In this document: piece by piece, positions 21,363 through 27,886 of the stretch
How the letters are laid out: each line of letters starts with the position of its first letter
Numbering within the stretch: position 1 is the first letter of the stretch
Source of the DNA: a virus
IMG/VR virus record: IMGVR_UViG_3300032073_000045
Coordinates: 1 to 51,769 of that record
Reading direction: 5' to 3' (one strand)
DNA length: 51,769 bases
The notes under the pieces: generated by a model
Told to the model about the DNA's origin: nothing
The model's input: only the letters and a program-made list of their open reading frames with translations
The model's database searches: none
Made by a program: the position numbers and the translations under genes

Positions 21363-21720
21363 TGTTTACTCTTTCTTTGTGTTTTTCGTCTAGTTCGTTA
21401 TACCGATCTTGCTTGATTGAAAGCAAAAGTTTTTCGTGTTGCACTCCATCTTGTTGAAATTGACTCATCAACTTAGAAACTTGCATTCTATCCTGCCAAC
21501 CAAGAACATCGTCAAAAGGTTGCAATGGAACAAAATCTCCACGCTGATTAAAGATTGCAACTTCGTAAGTATCAGGGTGATTGCCATAGAAGCATTGACC
21601 TCCATCCACATTAGATACAACGCTAATAGCGTAACCATTATCGAAAGTTATACTTGCTTGGACTCCCAAATCTTTTGCACTTGGGTGAGAGTTAAAATTT
21701 AAGTCATCAAAGGTCTTCAT
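21355..21720 (-). CDS. conserved phage hypothetical protein
   Basis: 121 residues. The pattern MKTFDDLNFNSHPSAKDLGV ... FDNGYAISVVSN ... TYEVAIF ... DDVLGW is typical of a widespread phage protein of unknown function, here with an extra helical tail (QDRYNELDEKHKERV). Soluble. Confidence 0.75.
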   Translation of the reverse strand: MKTFDDLNFNSHPSAKDLGVQASITFDNGYAISVVSNVDGGQCFYGNHPDTYEVAIFNQRGDFVPLQPFDDVLGWQDRMQVSKLMSQFQQDGVQHEKLLLSIKQDRYNELDEKHKERVNND

Positions 21721-21907
21721 GGTAGATGTATATTGGATTGTTATTGTGTGTGAGTGTTGCGTGTTTTACGAATGTTTTGCTTGATATGTTTTTCTCGAAT
21801 GTTGCTTGCGAGATAAAGACATCGGTCTGTTCGGTCTTCTTCTCTGCTTTAATAAGGACAACACATCCGTCTTTACTTTTGGTGATTAGATGTTTTTCTT
21901 TGTTCAT
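21707..21907 (-). CDS. small basic protein
   Basis: 66 residues, beta-rich and basic; the ATG directly follows the stop of the upstream gene (TAAATG). No family recognised. Confidence 0.65.
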   Translation of the reverse strand: MNKEKHLITKSKDGCVVLIKAEKKTEQTDVFISQATFEKNISSKTFVKHATLTHNNNPIYIYHEDL

Positions 21908-22150
21908 TTAGTTTCGGTAAATAGATGAGTCTTGCGATTCTGTGAGAGTTTCGTAAGCGTGAGCTTTTTGAGCAATGCACTTTAACGCACTACCAACTAC
22001 ATTTAACATTGAAAGCTGATTGTTGTCAAGCATATTCTTGTCGGTCATCGGCTCGATCATATTGTCATGGATGAATGCCATAACTAATTCGTTTGCTTCG
22101 AGCGAGTCAACATCTTGGACTTGCAAGTGGTTTGGATCGTTAAGATACAT
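21908..22150 (-). CDS. small acidic helical protein
   Basis: 80 residues, helical, with no motif recognised. It overlaps the basic 41-residue gene upstream by 11 nt. Confidence 0.68.
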   Translation of the reverse strand: MYLNDPNHLQVQDVDSLEANELVMAFIHDNMIEPMTDKNMLDNNQLSMLNVVGSALKCIAQKAHAYETLTESQDSSIYRN

Positions 22151-22265
22151 AAGTCAATTTGGTTTTGTGTTTTAGTTTCCGATCAAGAATTTTGTTTTTC
22201 ATCTTGAAAGGGCGAGCTTTTGTAAAGAGAATGGATTGTCTTATCTTAATTTTTTTCGCTTTCAT
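22140..22265 (-). CDS. small highly basic protein
   Basis: 41 residues from ATG 22265 (MKAKKIKIRQSILFTKARPF...), chosen because a sigma70-type promoter ends 7 nt earlier. More than a third of residues are Lys/Arg. Probably binds nucleic acid. Confidence 0.65.
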   Translation of the reverse strand: MKAKKIKIRQSILFTKARPFKMKNKILDRKLKHKTKLTYVS

Positions 22266-22272
22266 AATTAAT

Positions 22273-22300
22273 AGTATGACAGAATTTTTTGTGAAGTCAA
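22273..22300 (-). promoter_or_regulatory. sigma70-type promoter, extended -10
   Basis: -35 TTGACT, 16 nt with TGT, -10 CATACT; ATG 7 nt later. Confidence 0.8.
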
Positions 22301-22329
22301 GTGTTTTTTTAGTGAATAATAAAATGATA

Positions 22330-22429
22330 CCAAACACGGAGGGAGTCGAACCCACAAGAGTATAATTAGGACTGCAATCCGCACCTCTCTTAATCACCAC
22401 TAATTTGCAGATTAGTTTGATCGTGTTGG
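22330..22429 (-). tRNA. tRNA-like gene, irregular (Cys-GCA-like)
   Basis: Minus-strand sequence shows a T-arm (GTGGG-TTCGACT-CCCTC, one mismatch), ends that pair (ACCAACACG with CGTGTTTGGT, one bulge) and two GCA-containing hairpins (ggaTTGCAGtcc and actaaTCTGCAAAttagt). At about 100 nt it is too long for a normal tRNA-Cys and has extra sequence where the D-arm should be. It has its own promoter starting at its 5' end. A degenerate or unusual tRNA is likely. Confidence 0.4.
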
Positions 22430-22437
22430 TAAGTATT

Positions 22438-22465
22438 AGTATGTCAGAATCTCAAACTAAGTCAA
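22438..22465 (-). promoter_or_regulatory. promoter of the tRNA-like gene
   Basis: -35 TTGACT, 16 nt, -10 CATACT. No ATG follows; the predicted start lies 1-3 nt before the pairing 5' end of the tRNA-like sequence. Confidence 0.75.
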
Positions 22466-22509
22466 CCCCTAAATGCAAAAAAATGAAAATAGTTGCAAGC
22501 TCTTGATGC

Positions 22510-22558
22510 TCAATGACTTGCGCGAAAACGCCCAGGGCTTTTTGCCCTAACTAGTTCA
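22510..22558 (+). repeat. 49-bp palindromic repeat, copy 6
   Basis: Begins TCAATGACTTGCGC and ends GCCCTAACTAGTTCA. Same orientation as copies 1-5 although the flanking genes are on the minus strand. Confidence 0.8.
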
Positions 22559-22651
22559 TAGCCAACAGTTTATGACATCTGCATAAATACATAATAAAAT
22601 GTATGCACTAAAGGTTAATAAAATTGATGTAAATAATAATGCTTTAATCAT
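22556..22651 (-). CDS. tiny membrane peptide (31 aa)
   Basis: MIKALLFTSILLTFSAYILL plus CIYADVINCWL: a single transmembrane helix. It starts 1 nt after the stop of the 55-residue gene and ends at the edge of palindrome copy 6. Confidence 0.5.
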   Translation of the reverse strand: MIKALLFTSILLTFSAYILLCIYADVINCWL

Positions 22652-22652
22652 T

Positions 22653-22820
22653 TTAATATCCTAACCATTCCAATACTTTTTGTGCGTTATACTCTTCTTT
22701 GTCGCCCATGTCCAAAATAAATTGATGAATATCTTGGCAACCATGTTTTGAGAGTTCTTCAAATGCTCTTGCTTGGCTAATCATTAAATCTTCGGCTGAA
22801 TCGTAATAAGTGTCTGTCAT
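22653..22820 (-). CDS. small acidic helical protein
   Basis: 55 residues (MTDTYYDSAEDLMISQARAF...KVLEWLGY), helical. ATGA overlap with the upstream gene. No family recognised. Confidence 0.68.
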   Translation of the reverse strand: MTDTYYDSAEDLMISQARAFEELSKHGCQDIHQFILDMGDKEEYNAQKVLEWLGY

Positions 22821-23026
22821 GCTTTAATAATAGTTGGAATGCTTTTGTTTGTCAATACTTCTTTGTAGTCTAATTGTTTCAATAAGTCAGTGAATTGCAA
22901 GTAATGCTCAAGATAAGTGAATTGAATTTGCTTTTCCACTCTTTCATTAACTTGGTAATCAATGATAAAAAAAGTTTTATTCTTTTGGTTGCAATGTTTT
23001 CTAACTGAATAAGTTTTTGCTTTCAT
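22817..23026 (-). CDS. small basic protein
   Basis: 69 residues, basic, beta then alpha. The start shares TAATG with the stop of the Gp88-like gene, so the two are translated together. Confidence 0.68.
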   Translation of the reverse strand: MKAKTYSVRKHCNQKNKTFFIIDYQVNERVEKQIQFTYLEHYLQFTDLLKQLDYKEVLTNKSIPTIIKA

Positions 23027-23769
23027 TATGAGTTTACCCCTTCTTGAACAAATCCCGTTGAGTCCTTCTTTGCCATGCCTTTTTCGATAAGCCCAACAAC
23101 AACACCTTTCTTATCAAGAAAGCGAAGGTCATTATCATCACCATTGACAACCTCAAAACCTTTCCATGTTTTAGGTAATTGATTGCGAAATACAACGGCA
23201 ACATTGCCACCCATTGAAAGAACCATCTCGCATTTTGTATCGTTTGTTTCCGAGCGACTAAAAGTCAAGTGGTAATTAGAGGGAAACTTTTCCTCGCCCT
23301 TAATAAAAGGCTTGTCGAGAAAAGAACACATTCTTTTAAATGATTTCGTATAATCATAAAACTGAACATCCGAAAATTTATCAAAGATTGACTTTGGCTG
23401 ATCTTCGTTAAAGAAAACAGATTCCCACATTACATCACTTGTGAGATTAAGTCGGAAAACCGATTTCATTCCTTTCTTCGTTGCACTCTTAATTGAATTA
23501 GAAATTTCTTTCGATAGCTTCGCAAGAAAGTCTAACTGATGATTGAAGAACAACTTTGTCTTGGCGACACGAGATTCTTGAATTGAATTCATTTGTCCAC
23601 GACCTGCCGTATTGAGGCAAGATGCCGTGCAACCTTTAGAACGCCAACGGCAAACTTCGAAGCCTGAAAGACTTGCTGGGGCAAAGTGAATGCCTTTCGT
23701 TATGTAACCTAATTTCTCGCCTTTGAGAATTTTTTGATTACCTGATGTGAGAAGTGTTGTCTTAATCAT
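23026..23769 (-). CDS. Gp88-like phage protein
   Basis: 247 residues from ATG 23769, fixed by a promoter whose -10 ends 7 nt earlier; longer readings start upstream of or inside that promoter. The N-terminal region has GIHFAPASLSG and three spaced cysteines (Cys40, Cys47, Cys51, C-x6-C-x3-C) before AGRGQ, as in the phage gene-product-88 family, whose biochemical role is unknown to me. The cysteines suggest metal or cluster binding. Confidence 0.75.
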   Translation of the reverse strand: MIKTTLLTSGNQKILKGEKLGYITKGIHFAPASLSGFEVCRWRSKGCTASCLNTAGRGQMNSIQESRVAKTKLFFNHQLDFLAKLSKEISNSIKSATKKGMKSVFRLNLTSDVMWESVFFNEDQPKSIFDKFSDVQFYDYTKSFKRMCSFLDKPFIKGEEKFPSNYHLTFSRSETNDTKCEMVLSMGGNVAVVFRNQLPKTWKGFEVVNGDDNDLRFLDKKGVVVGLIEKGMAKKDSTGFVQEGVNS

Positions 23770-23776
23770 GTATTCC

Positions 23777-23804
23777 ATTATGACAGAATAAGGTGCAAAG
23801 TCAA
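23777..23804 (-). promoter_or_regulatory. sigma70-type promoter
   Basis: -35 TTGACT, 16 nt, -10 CATAAT; ATG 7 nt later. Confidence 0.8.
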
Positions 23805-23845
23805 CCCCTAAATGCAAAAAAAGTAAAAAAAGTTTTGTTGCGGAT

Positions 23846-23921
23846 GTCGTTGATACGCAAAGGCTTACGAAAAAAAACCTAGGCCCGTTTTCCATAACTG
23901 CCTGGCCTGCAACGACTTACG
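23846..23921 (+). repeat. degenerate palindromic repeat, locus 7
   Basis: The end half-site gtcgttga (23846), a diverged unit (ggcttacgaaaaaaaacc ... cgttttccataactg) and a new start half-site caacgacttacg (23910) keep the spacing of the family. Same orientation as the others. Confidence 0.6.
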
Positions 23922-23940
23922 AAACAATAATTCAAGATGC

Positions 23941-23967
23941 AAAAAAGCCTCCCCGAAGGGAGGCTTT
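23941..23967 (-). terminator. intrinsic terminator
   Basis: AAAGCCTCCC-TTCG-GGGAGGCTTT on the minus strand, a 10-bp stem with a UUCG tetraloop ending in TTTTTT. It ends the DUF932 operon. Confidence 0.93.
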
Positions 23968-23992
23968 AGCCTACTCGTTTCCGAGCTTGCGA

Positions 23993-24223
23993 TTAACCAA
24001 CTGACCTCTTAAAAGATTTGTTAGCACAAGTCGCACGAAGAACATGGCGACGATTAACTCGACGATTTGCTCCATTCATGTCCGAAAACATAACATGACG
24101 AGAAGTCACGCTATTGACTTTAGCAGAGAAGACCTTGCGTTGCTCACCTTGCTTGACAAGAAGAGAAACGAAACGACCTTTGAGACTATCAACTACATTT
24201 TTGAGTTTTGCTTGATTTTTCAT
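23993..24223 (-). CDS. small basic barrel-like protein
   Basis: 76 residues, basic. Segments GRFVSLLVKQGEQRKVFSAK, VNSVTSRHVMFSDMNG and a final RRVNRRHVLRA suggest a small beta-barrel. It follows the DUF932 gene by 47 nt and precedes a terminator. Nucleic acid binding is possible. Confidence 0.7.
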   Translation of the reverse strand: MKNQAKLKNVVDSLKGRFVSLLVKQGEQRKVFSAKVNSVTSRHVMFSDMNGANRRVNRRHVLRATCANKSFKRSVG

Positions 24224-24270
24224 AATTTTAATTTTTGTTAGGTTTGTGTTTGGTTTGTGATTAAGAATGA

Positions 24271-25008
24271 TTACTTTACAAGTGCGACTTCGGAGTCAAG
24301 AACACCATGCAATGCGAGAGAACGATTTGGTAAGGCATGAACTCCACCTTTAAGGACATGAGTAAAGCCGTTATACAATGAGTGCATATTCCGAGCAGAA
24401 AAGTCATCATGTTCGGGTTTGTGCCATTGCTCGACTACATCAGCGATTTTGCCCTTGCTGATCGCACCATTTTGGTATGCACGGATAACAAGGTCATGAG
24501 CTTGCTCGTTGCCAAGTTCATACTCCTTGTATGCTTCGATGCGTTTCTCATCGCTTGCCCATGTCTCAGTCATCTTGCCGAGAGTGCGAGCGATAACTTG
24601 AGACAAGTCAGTCAAAATGTTTTTTGTGTGCCGTCTTGCAAGAGTCACTTCGTTAGTGAAGATAAGGTTGGAGCAAACAAATGGAGCATTGCCCATGCAC
24701 AAACCTGCTGGAAAGCATTTGTCGTGCGAGTTGCGAAGACCAAGAATTGTGCCACGATCATCAGAATCGGAACCTGTGTTCTTGATGTGAAAGAGACCGA
24801 AGTAACGCTGACCGAATCGGTGAAGAGAATGGTAAGTGTCAACAATTTCCCAACCATTGTCTTGGATTTGGTTTTGCACACGATCAACAAGGAACGCATG
24901 ACCGATTGGTTGCCAAGACTCAGTCTTTTCGGGAGTCTGTACGGACTTTACTTCGCTAAAGTCAATTCTTTTTGTGCCACATACGGAGAGATCAATTTTT
25001 TTATTCAT
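24271..25008 (-). CDS. DUF932 family protein
   Basis: 245 residues. The layout (WQPIGHAFLVDRVQNQIQ, HRFGQRYFGLFHI, LGLRNSHDKCFPAGLCMG, VCSNLIF, RHTKN) is typical of the DUF932/phage-plasmid-like family often carried by phages and mobile elements. Biochemical function unknown. It has a consensus promoter and a leader of about 30 nt. Confidence 0.85.
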   Translation of the reverse strand: MNKKIDLSVCGTKRIDFSEVKSVQTPEKTESWQPIGHAFLVDRVQNQIQDNGWEIVDTYHSLHRFGQRYFGLFHIKNTGSDSDDRGTILGLRNSHDKCFPAGLCMGNAPFVCSNLIFTNEVTLARRHTKNILTDLSQVIARTLGKMTETWASDEKRIEAYKEYELGNEQAHDLVIRAYQNGAISKGKIADVVEQWHKPEHDDFSARNMHSLYNGFTHVLKGGVHALPNRSLALHGVLDSEVALVK

Positions 25009-25044
25009 AATTTTTAGTGTTGGTTTATCGTCTTTGATGGGTTA

Positions 25045-25073
25045 ATTATACTAAAGTTTTTGGTTTTTGTCAA
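25045..25073 (-). promoter_or_regulatory. consensus sigma70 promoter
   Basis: -35 TTGACA, 17 nt, -10 TATAAT; leader of about 30 nt to the DUF932 ATG. Confidence 0.9.
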
Positions 25074-25148
25074 GCTTTTTTTTTCTTCGATTAAGTTTTT
25101 TTTGTTTCGACTAATTTTTTTTAAGTTCAGTTATCGTCTTGATGTATA

Positions 25149-25319
25149 CTAGTATGACAGAAAATGATGTAATGTCAAGCTTTTTTTTTCGATAATCTTT
25201 TGGGCTTTTTTGACACCTTCTTCTGTACCAAATTGACCAACTAAGCGTTTAAAGGTTTCCCAAGAAATTGTATTGGTGGGAAGTTTTTTCCATTCTTGCA
25301 TTCTTTCTTTAGCATTCAT
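25149..25319 (-). CDS. small basic helical protein
   Basis: 56 residues from ATG 25319 (MNAKERMQEWKKLPTNTISW...), fixed by a promoter ending 7 nt upstream. Helical, with no family. Its final 11 codons (ending TLHHFLSY) are also a complete promoter. Confidence 0.65.
   Translation of the reverse strand: MNAKERMQEWKKLPTNTISWETFKRLVGQFGTEEGVKKAQKIIEKKSLTLHHFLSY
25151..25178 (-). promoter_or_regulatory. promoter without a following start codon
   Basis: -35 TTGACA, 16 nt, -10 CATACT, inside the 3' end of the previous gene. Where other loci have an ATG this one has ATC, followed by nine sense codons and a stop; it may be a decayed gene or a promoter for the DUF932 operon. Confidence 0.65.
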
Positions 25320-25326
25320 AAATACA

Positions 25327-25354
25327 AGTATGACAGAAAATTCCGACAAGTCAA
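25327..25354 (-). promoter_or_regulatory. sigma70-type promoter
   Basis: -35 TTGACT, 16 nt, -10 CATACT; ATG 7 nt later. Confidence 0.8.
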
Positions 25355-25396
25355 CCTTTTTTTGATAAAGTTAAAGTTGTTGTAAGTTACTGAATA

Positions 25397-25445
25397 TCAA
25401 TGAGTTAGGGCAAACCGGCCAGGGCGATTTTCCGTAAGTCGTTGA
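25397..25445 (+). repeat. 49-bp palindromic repeat, copy 8
   Basis: Begins TCAATGAGTTAGGG and ends TTTTCCGTAAGTCGTTGA. It lies between minus-strand genes, still in plus orientation. Confidence 0.9.
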
Positions 25446-25459
25446 ATAGCAAAGGCTAA

Positions 25460-25487
25460 GGCGAGCTTGGGTTTTCCCAAGCCCGCC
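25460..25487 (-). terminator. strong hairpin, possible terminator
   Basis: GGCGAGCTTGGG and CCCAAGCCCGCC pair over 12 bp with one mismatch around TTTT. No real U tract follows on the minus strand, so the terminator role is uncertain. It stands just after the stop at 25495. Confidence 0.5.
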
Positions 25488-25494
25488 CCTTTAA

Positions 25495-25659
25495 CTATAC
25501 TCTTTTTTCGAGAGAGTAAAGTTCACCAAGAAGAAGGTTGTGAGCCAATTTCTTAGCAAACAATTCTTCTCCCCTCAAGCCTCGCAATTCAGCTTGAGCC
25601 AAAGCGTAGCCCATATTGCGAACTTTATTCCTAAGGTTTTCAATTCGAGAATTTCGCAT
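25495..25659 (-). CDS. small basic helical protein
   Basis: 54 residues (MRNSRIENLRNKVRNMGYAL...), helical and basic, starting 3 nt after the upstream stop. No family recognised. Confidence 0.65.
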   Translation of the reverse strand: MRNSRIENLRNKVRNMGYALAQAELRGLRGEELFAKKLAHNLLLGELYSLEKRV

Positions 25660-25662
25660 ATC

Positions 25663-25872
25663 TTATCCTTGGTTAGGTTGTGAATAGTGGTTGTAAGATT
25701 GTTCTGCTTCTTGGGCAGAGTCAAAACTTACTGCGATTAAATCCCTTGAGTCATAAGGATGCCAAGGCGTGGCAGACTCTTCAAAGTACAATTCCCATTG
25801 CTCTGAATCTTGGTTGAAACTTGGTTTGTCAAGAGGTTGTCCCTCGCATACTGCATCAATATATTCGTTCAT
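25663..25872 (-). CDS. small acidic protein
   Basis: 69 residues, Gln/Glu/Ser-rich with aromatic residues; no motif recognised. Cotranscribed with the neighbours. Confidence 0.65.
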   Translation of the reverse strand: MNEYIDAVCEGQPLDKPSFNQDSEQWELYFEESATPWHPYDSRDLIAVSFDSAQEAEQSYNHYSQPNQG

Positions 25873-25874
25873 CC

Positions 25875-26072
25875 TTATCCCTCCATGTGGTTGAGTAATT
25901 GGTCAAGAACAGATTGCTTGTTGCCCTTGAATCCGAATTCAGATTTTACAATCGAGTAGCAACTTCTACCTCTCGACATCTTTAGTCCATTCATTTCCAA
26001 TTTTATTCCTCTTGCGAGAGTCCGTAATCGGAATGCGTTAATTTGTTGTGGTGTTTCTAGTGTCATGCTCAT
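25875..26072 (-). CDS. small basic protein
   Basis: 65 residues. KLEMNGLKMSRGRSCYSIVK followed by QSVLDQLLNHMEG resembles a compact alpha/beta phage protein. It starts 6 nt after a promoter. Confidence 0.68.
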   Translation of the reverse strand: MSMTLETPQQINAFRLRTLARGIKLEMNGLKMSRGRSCYSIVKSEFGFKGNKQSVLDQLLNHMEG

Positions 26073-26078
26073 AATTTA

Positions 26079-26107
26079 TAGTTTGTCAGATTTTCAGCGA
26101 AAGTCAA
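26079..26107 (-). promoter_or_regulatory. sigma70-type promoter
   Basis: -35 TTGACT, 17 nt, -10 AAACTA; ATG 6 nt later. Confidence 0.65.
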
Positions 26108-26110
26108 GCC

Positions 26111-26518
26111 TTAATACCAAGAAGAGTAAAAAATTCTGTACTTCTTCTCAAGCATTTTTCTTGCTTCTTTGATGAATGCCAAGTCAGATTCTTTGTACCA
26201 ATAATCGTTATCGGCATGAGGTTCATCATTTTCGTCAGTCCAAAAATAAGAATCAGAACCAAAAAAGAATCCGTCTGTTTGGGGTAACTCAAAGTTAAGA
26301 ATCGCATCTTCAAGAGAATCAATATCTTCAGATGTGAGTGGTAATACTGCACAATTAAAATCACCATCTTCGTTAGCATTTGGGCAACCTTTGCTTTGCC
26401 AAAGGTCTTCCATCCAACCTTGTAAGCGATTGTGTTTTCTCCACTCGGCAACTTGAATATCGTTGTCTGAATTGCGTTTGCGTGGTGGTCGTGCGTATGC
26501 GTACTGATCTAATCCCAT
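26111..26518 (-). CDS. conserved phage protein (MGLDQYAYAR family)
   Basis: 135 residues. MGLDQYAYAR, AEWRKHNRLQGWMEDLW, FNC..LPLT.EDIDSLE and ELPQTDGFFFGSDSYF mark a very widespread phage protein, sometimes mislabelled phosphoglycerate kinase. It has no known activity. The sequence is typical and intact. Confidence 0.85.
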   Translation of the reverse strand: MGLDQYAYARPPRKRNSDNDIQVAEWRKHNRLQGWMEDLWQSKGCPNANEDGDFNCAVLPLTSEDIDSLEDAILNFELPQTDGFFFGSDSYFWTDENDEPHADNDYWYKESDLAFIKEARKMLEKKYRIFYSSWY

Positions 26519-26534
26519 GATTTTTTCCTTGTGT

Positions 26535-26768
26535 TTATAGTTGTGCTGATTGAAATGAAGACTCTATTCTAAGCTCATTTTGCAATGATGTCAAACTTAA
26601 AATGATGTCTTCTAAAACTTCTTCGGCTGATTGAAATGTACTTCCAAGTGGAAACTTTTCGGGGTGACGCTCGTTCTGCTCCAAGCAAACCTTGGACATT
26701 GGATCTGCGTATGCCATTTCTCCTCGAACGATGCTTAAAATGTTTTCTCTAATTTTTGCTTGTGTCAT
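26535..26768 (-). CDS. small acidic helical protein
   Basis: 77 residues from ATG 26768 (MTQAKIRENILSIVRG...). A start 15 nt earlier (26783) would overlap the upstream gene by 13 nt. Helical; no family recognised. Confidence 0.65.
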   Translation of the reverse strand: MTQAKIRENILSIVRGEMAYADPMSKVCLEQNERHPEKFPLGSTFQSAEEVLEDIILSLTSLQNELRIESSFQSAQL

Positions 26769-26770
26769 AA

Positions 26771-26920
26771 TTACTTGCTCCAATCTACTTCATCTAGTTG
26801 AACTTCTCCCATTCCGAAGATTAACTCGAAAATCACCATTAACTCTCTCGGACTTAAATAGTCAAATTGGTCAATAATCTCTTTTTGGATACTTGTTTTG
26901 GTCATTTGTGTTTCATTCAT
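26771..26920 (-). CDS. small acidic helical protein
   Basis: 49 residues (MNETQMTKTSIQKEIIDQFD...VDWSK). ATGA overlap with the upstream gene and a 2-nt gap to the next ATG support it as a real operon member. Confidence 0.68.
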   Translation of the reverse strand: MNETQMTKTSIQKEIIDQFDYLSPRELMVIFELIFGMGEVQLDEVDWSK

Positions 26921-27315
26921 AATACTGCTAATACTTGTTTGGGTTCTAATCTTACGGCAATAGCATAGTCTACCATTTGTTCCGTGTCCTTGTCAACAAA
27001 ATTCTCATACTTATATGGGTTGTATGAAACAGGTCGTGCGGTGGGATGAGATTCTCTCCAATCACCCATTTGCCAATTCTCTATATAACCCTCGATTCCT
27101 GCATGAACATTTTTACGCTGTTCTTTTAAAACTCTTTCTCGCCCACTCTTGCTAACCTTGAAAGTGCAACTATACATTGCCAATAATTTAGTGTGAGCCT
27201 TGACCAATCCGTTTTGCTTGATGCTCCAACATTTTTTGTGAAGATTTTTGTAAACAAAAACAGGACTACCAAAGTCAATCTTATATCTTTTTTCGTTAGG
27301 TTTAGTGCTGATCAT
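26917..27315 (-). CDS. conserved phage protein (NLHKKCWS family)
   Basis: 132 residues. YKNLHKKCWSIKQNGLVKAH, TFKVSKSGRERVLKEQRKNV, HAGIEG and YNPYKYENFVDKDT are hallmarks of a widespread phage protein of unknown function. Leaderless start by promoter position. Confidence 0.82.
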   Translation of the reverse strand: MISTKPNEKRYKIDFGSPVFVYKNLHKKCWSIKQNGLVKAHTKLLAMYSCTFKVSKSGRERVLKEQRKNVHAGIEGYIENWQMGDWRESHPTARPVSYNPYKYENFVDKDTEQMVDYAIAVRLEPKQVLAVL

Positions 27316-27322
27316 GTATATA

Positions 27323-27350
27323 AGTATGACAGATTTTTGCGTGTTGTCAA
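27323..27350 (-). promoter_or_regulatory. sigma70-type promoter overlapping a gene end
   Basis: -35 TTGACA includes the stop codon of the 52-residue gene; 16 nt, -10 CATACT; ATG 7 nt later. Confidence 0.8.
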
Positions 27351-27505
27351 CCCTCTTTTTTCAGATCGTCAACAAATTTAGCCAAACGCTTGAGTTCAGC
27401 AATAGCGTTTTGTTTGCAGGCATGACCTGCTTTTGGGCTTTGCAGAATTTCTACGCAAATAGAAACTGTTGCTTGCCATGAGGGAGTCATATCAATCGTT
27501 TTCAT
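27347..27505 (-). CDS. small helical protein
   Basis: 52 residues (MKTIDMTPSWQATVSICVEI...DDLKKEG). TPSWQATVSICVEIL and AIAELKRLAKFVDDL follow a pattern seen in small phage proteins of unknown function. The start is set by a promoter. Confidence 0.72.
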   Translation of the reverse strand: MKTIDMTPSWQATVSICVEILQSPKAGHACKQNAIAELKRLAKFVDDLKKEG

Positions 27506-27512
27506 AGTTATA

Positions 27513-27541
27513 ATTATGAACTAGTTAGTCACACCTGTCAA
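27513..27541 (-). promoter_or_regulatory. sigma70-type promoter
   Basis: -35 TTGACA, 17 nt, -10 CATAAT; ATG 7 nt later. Confidence 0.82.
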
Positions 27542-27587
27542 GACTTTTTTCAAAAAAAATTTATATAAGACGTAAAGCGTTGAACTT

Positions 27588-27636
27588 CAAATACTTATAG
27601 CAAACTGCCTAGGCGGATTTTCCGCAACTTGTTGAT
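27588..27636 (+). repeat. 49-bp palindromic repeat, copy 9
   Basis: Begins TTCAAATACTTATAGC (one base before the family start) and ends TTTTCCGCAACTTGTTGA. It is flanked by half-sites gcgttgaa (left) and caacgactta (right). Rightmost copy found. Confidence 0.82.
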
Positions 27637-27802
27637 ATACAACGACTTATGTAAATTATAATTTTATTCTTTTTTTTTCTGAATTTATTTTTATTTTATT
27701 TTCTTTATTTATTTGGATTGTTATTTGTTCCCCCCTTATTTGTAATATATATAATTGGTATTTGGTTGTGTTATTTGAACAAGGGAATATTTGCTTTGGG
27801 TT
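27637..27802. other. A+T-rich noncoding spacer
   Basis: Long T runs, several tatttg words as at 21.1 kb, and no gene or clear promoter. It separates the palindrome from the tiny membrane peptide. Confidence 0.5.
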
Positions 27803-27886
27803 TTAATAATCTTCGTTTTTATTTTCGATTGCTGCGCGGATGAGACCTAGGATTATTGAGACGACAATAATTAAAGTCGGATCCAC
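27803..27886 (-). CDS. tiny membrane peptide (27 aa)
   Basis: GTG start in a TAGTG overlap with the HhH-GPD stop: (M)DPTLIIVVSIILGLIRAAI then ENKNEDY. It is similar in sequence and start context to the 24-residue peptide at 20850. Confidence 0.5.
   Translation of the reverse strand: MDPTLIIVVSIILGLIRAAIENKNEDY

Noticed and set aside
23770-23895. Longer start of the Gp88-like gene at 23895
   Set aside because: That start lies upstream of, and its frame runs through, the sigma70-type promoter whose -10 is 7 nt before ATG 23769.
16499-27636. Integron attC sites or a gene-cassette array
   Set aside because: Small genes with palindromes look cassette-like and some copies end GTTGAAT or GTTGAGC, but the R'' core does not fit, several copies break the R' rule, no integrase is present, and the genes have their own promoters.
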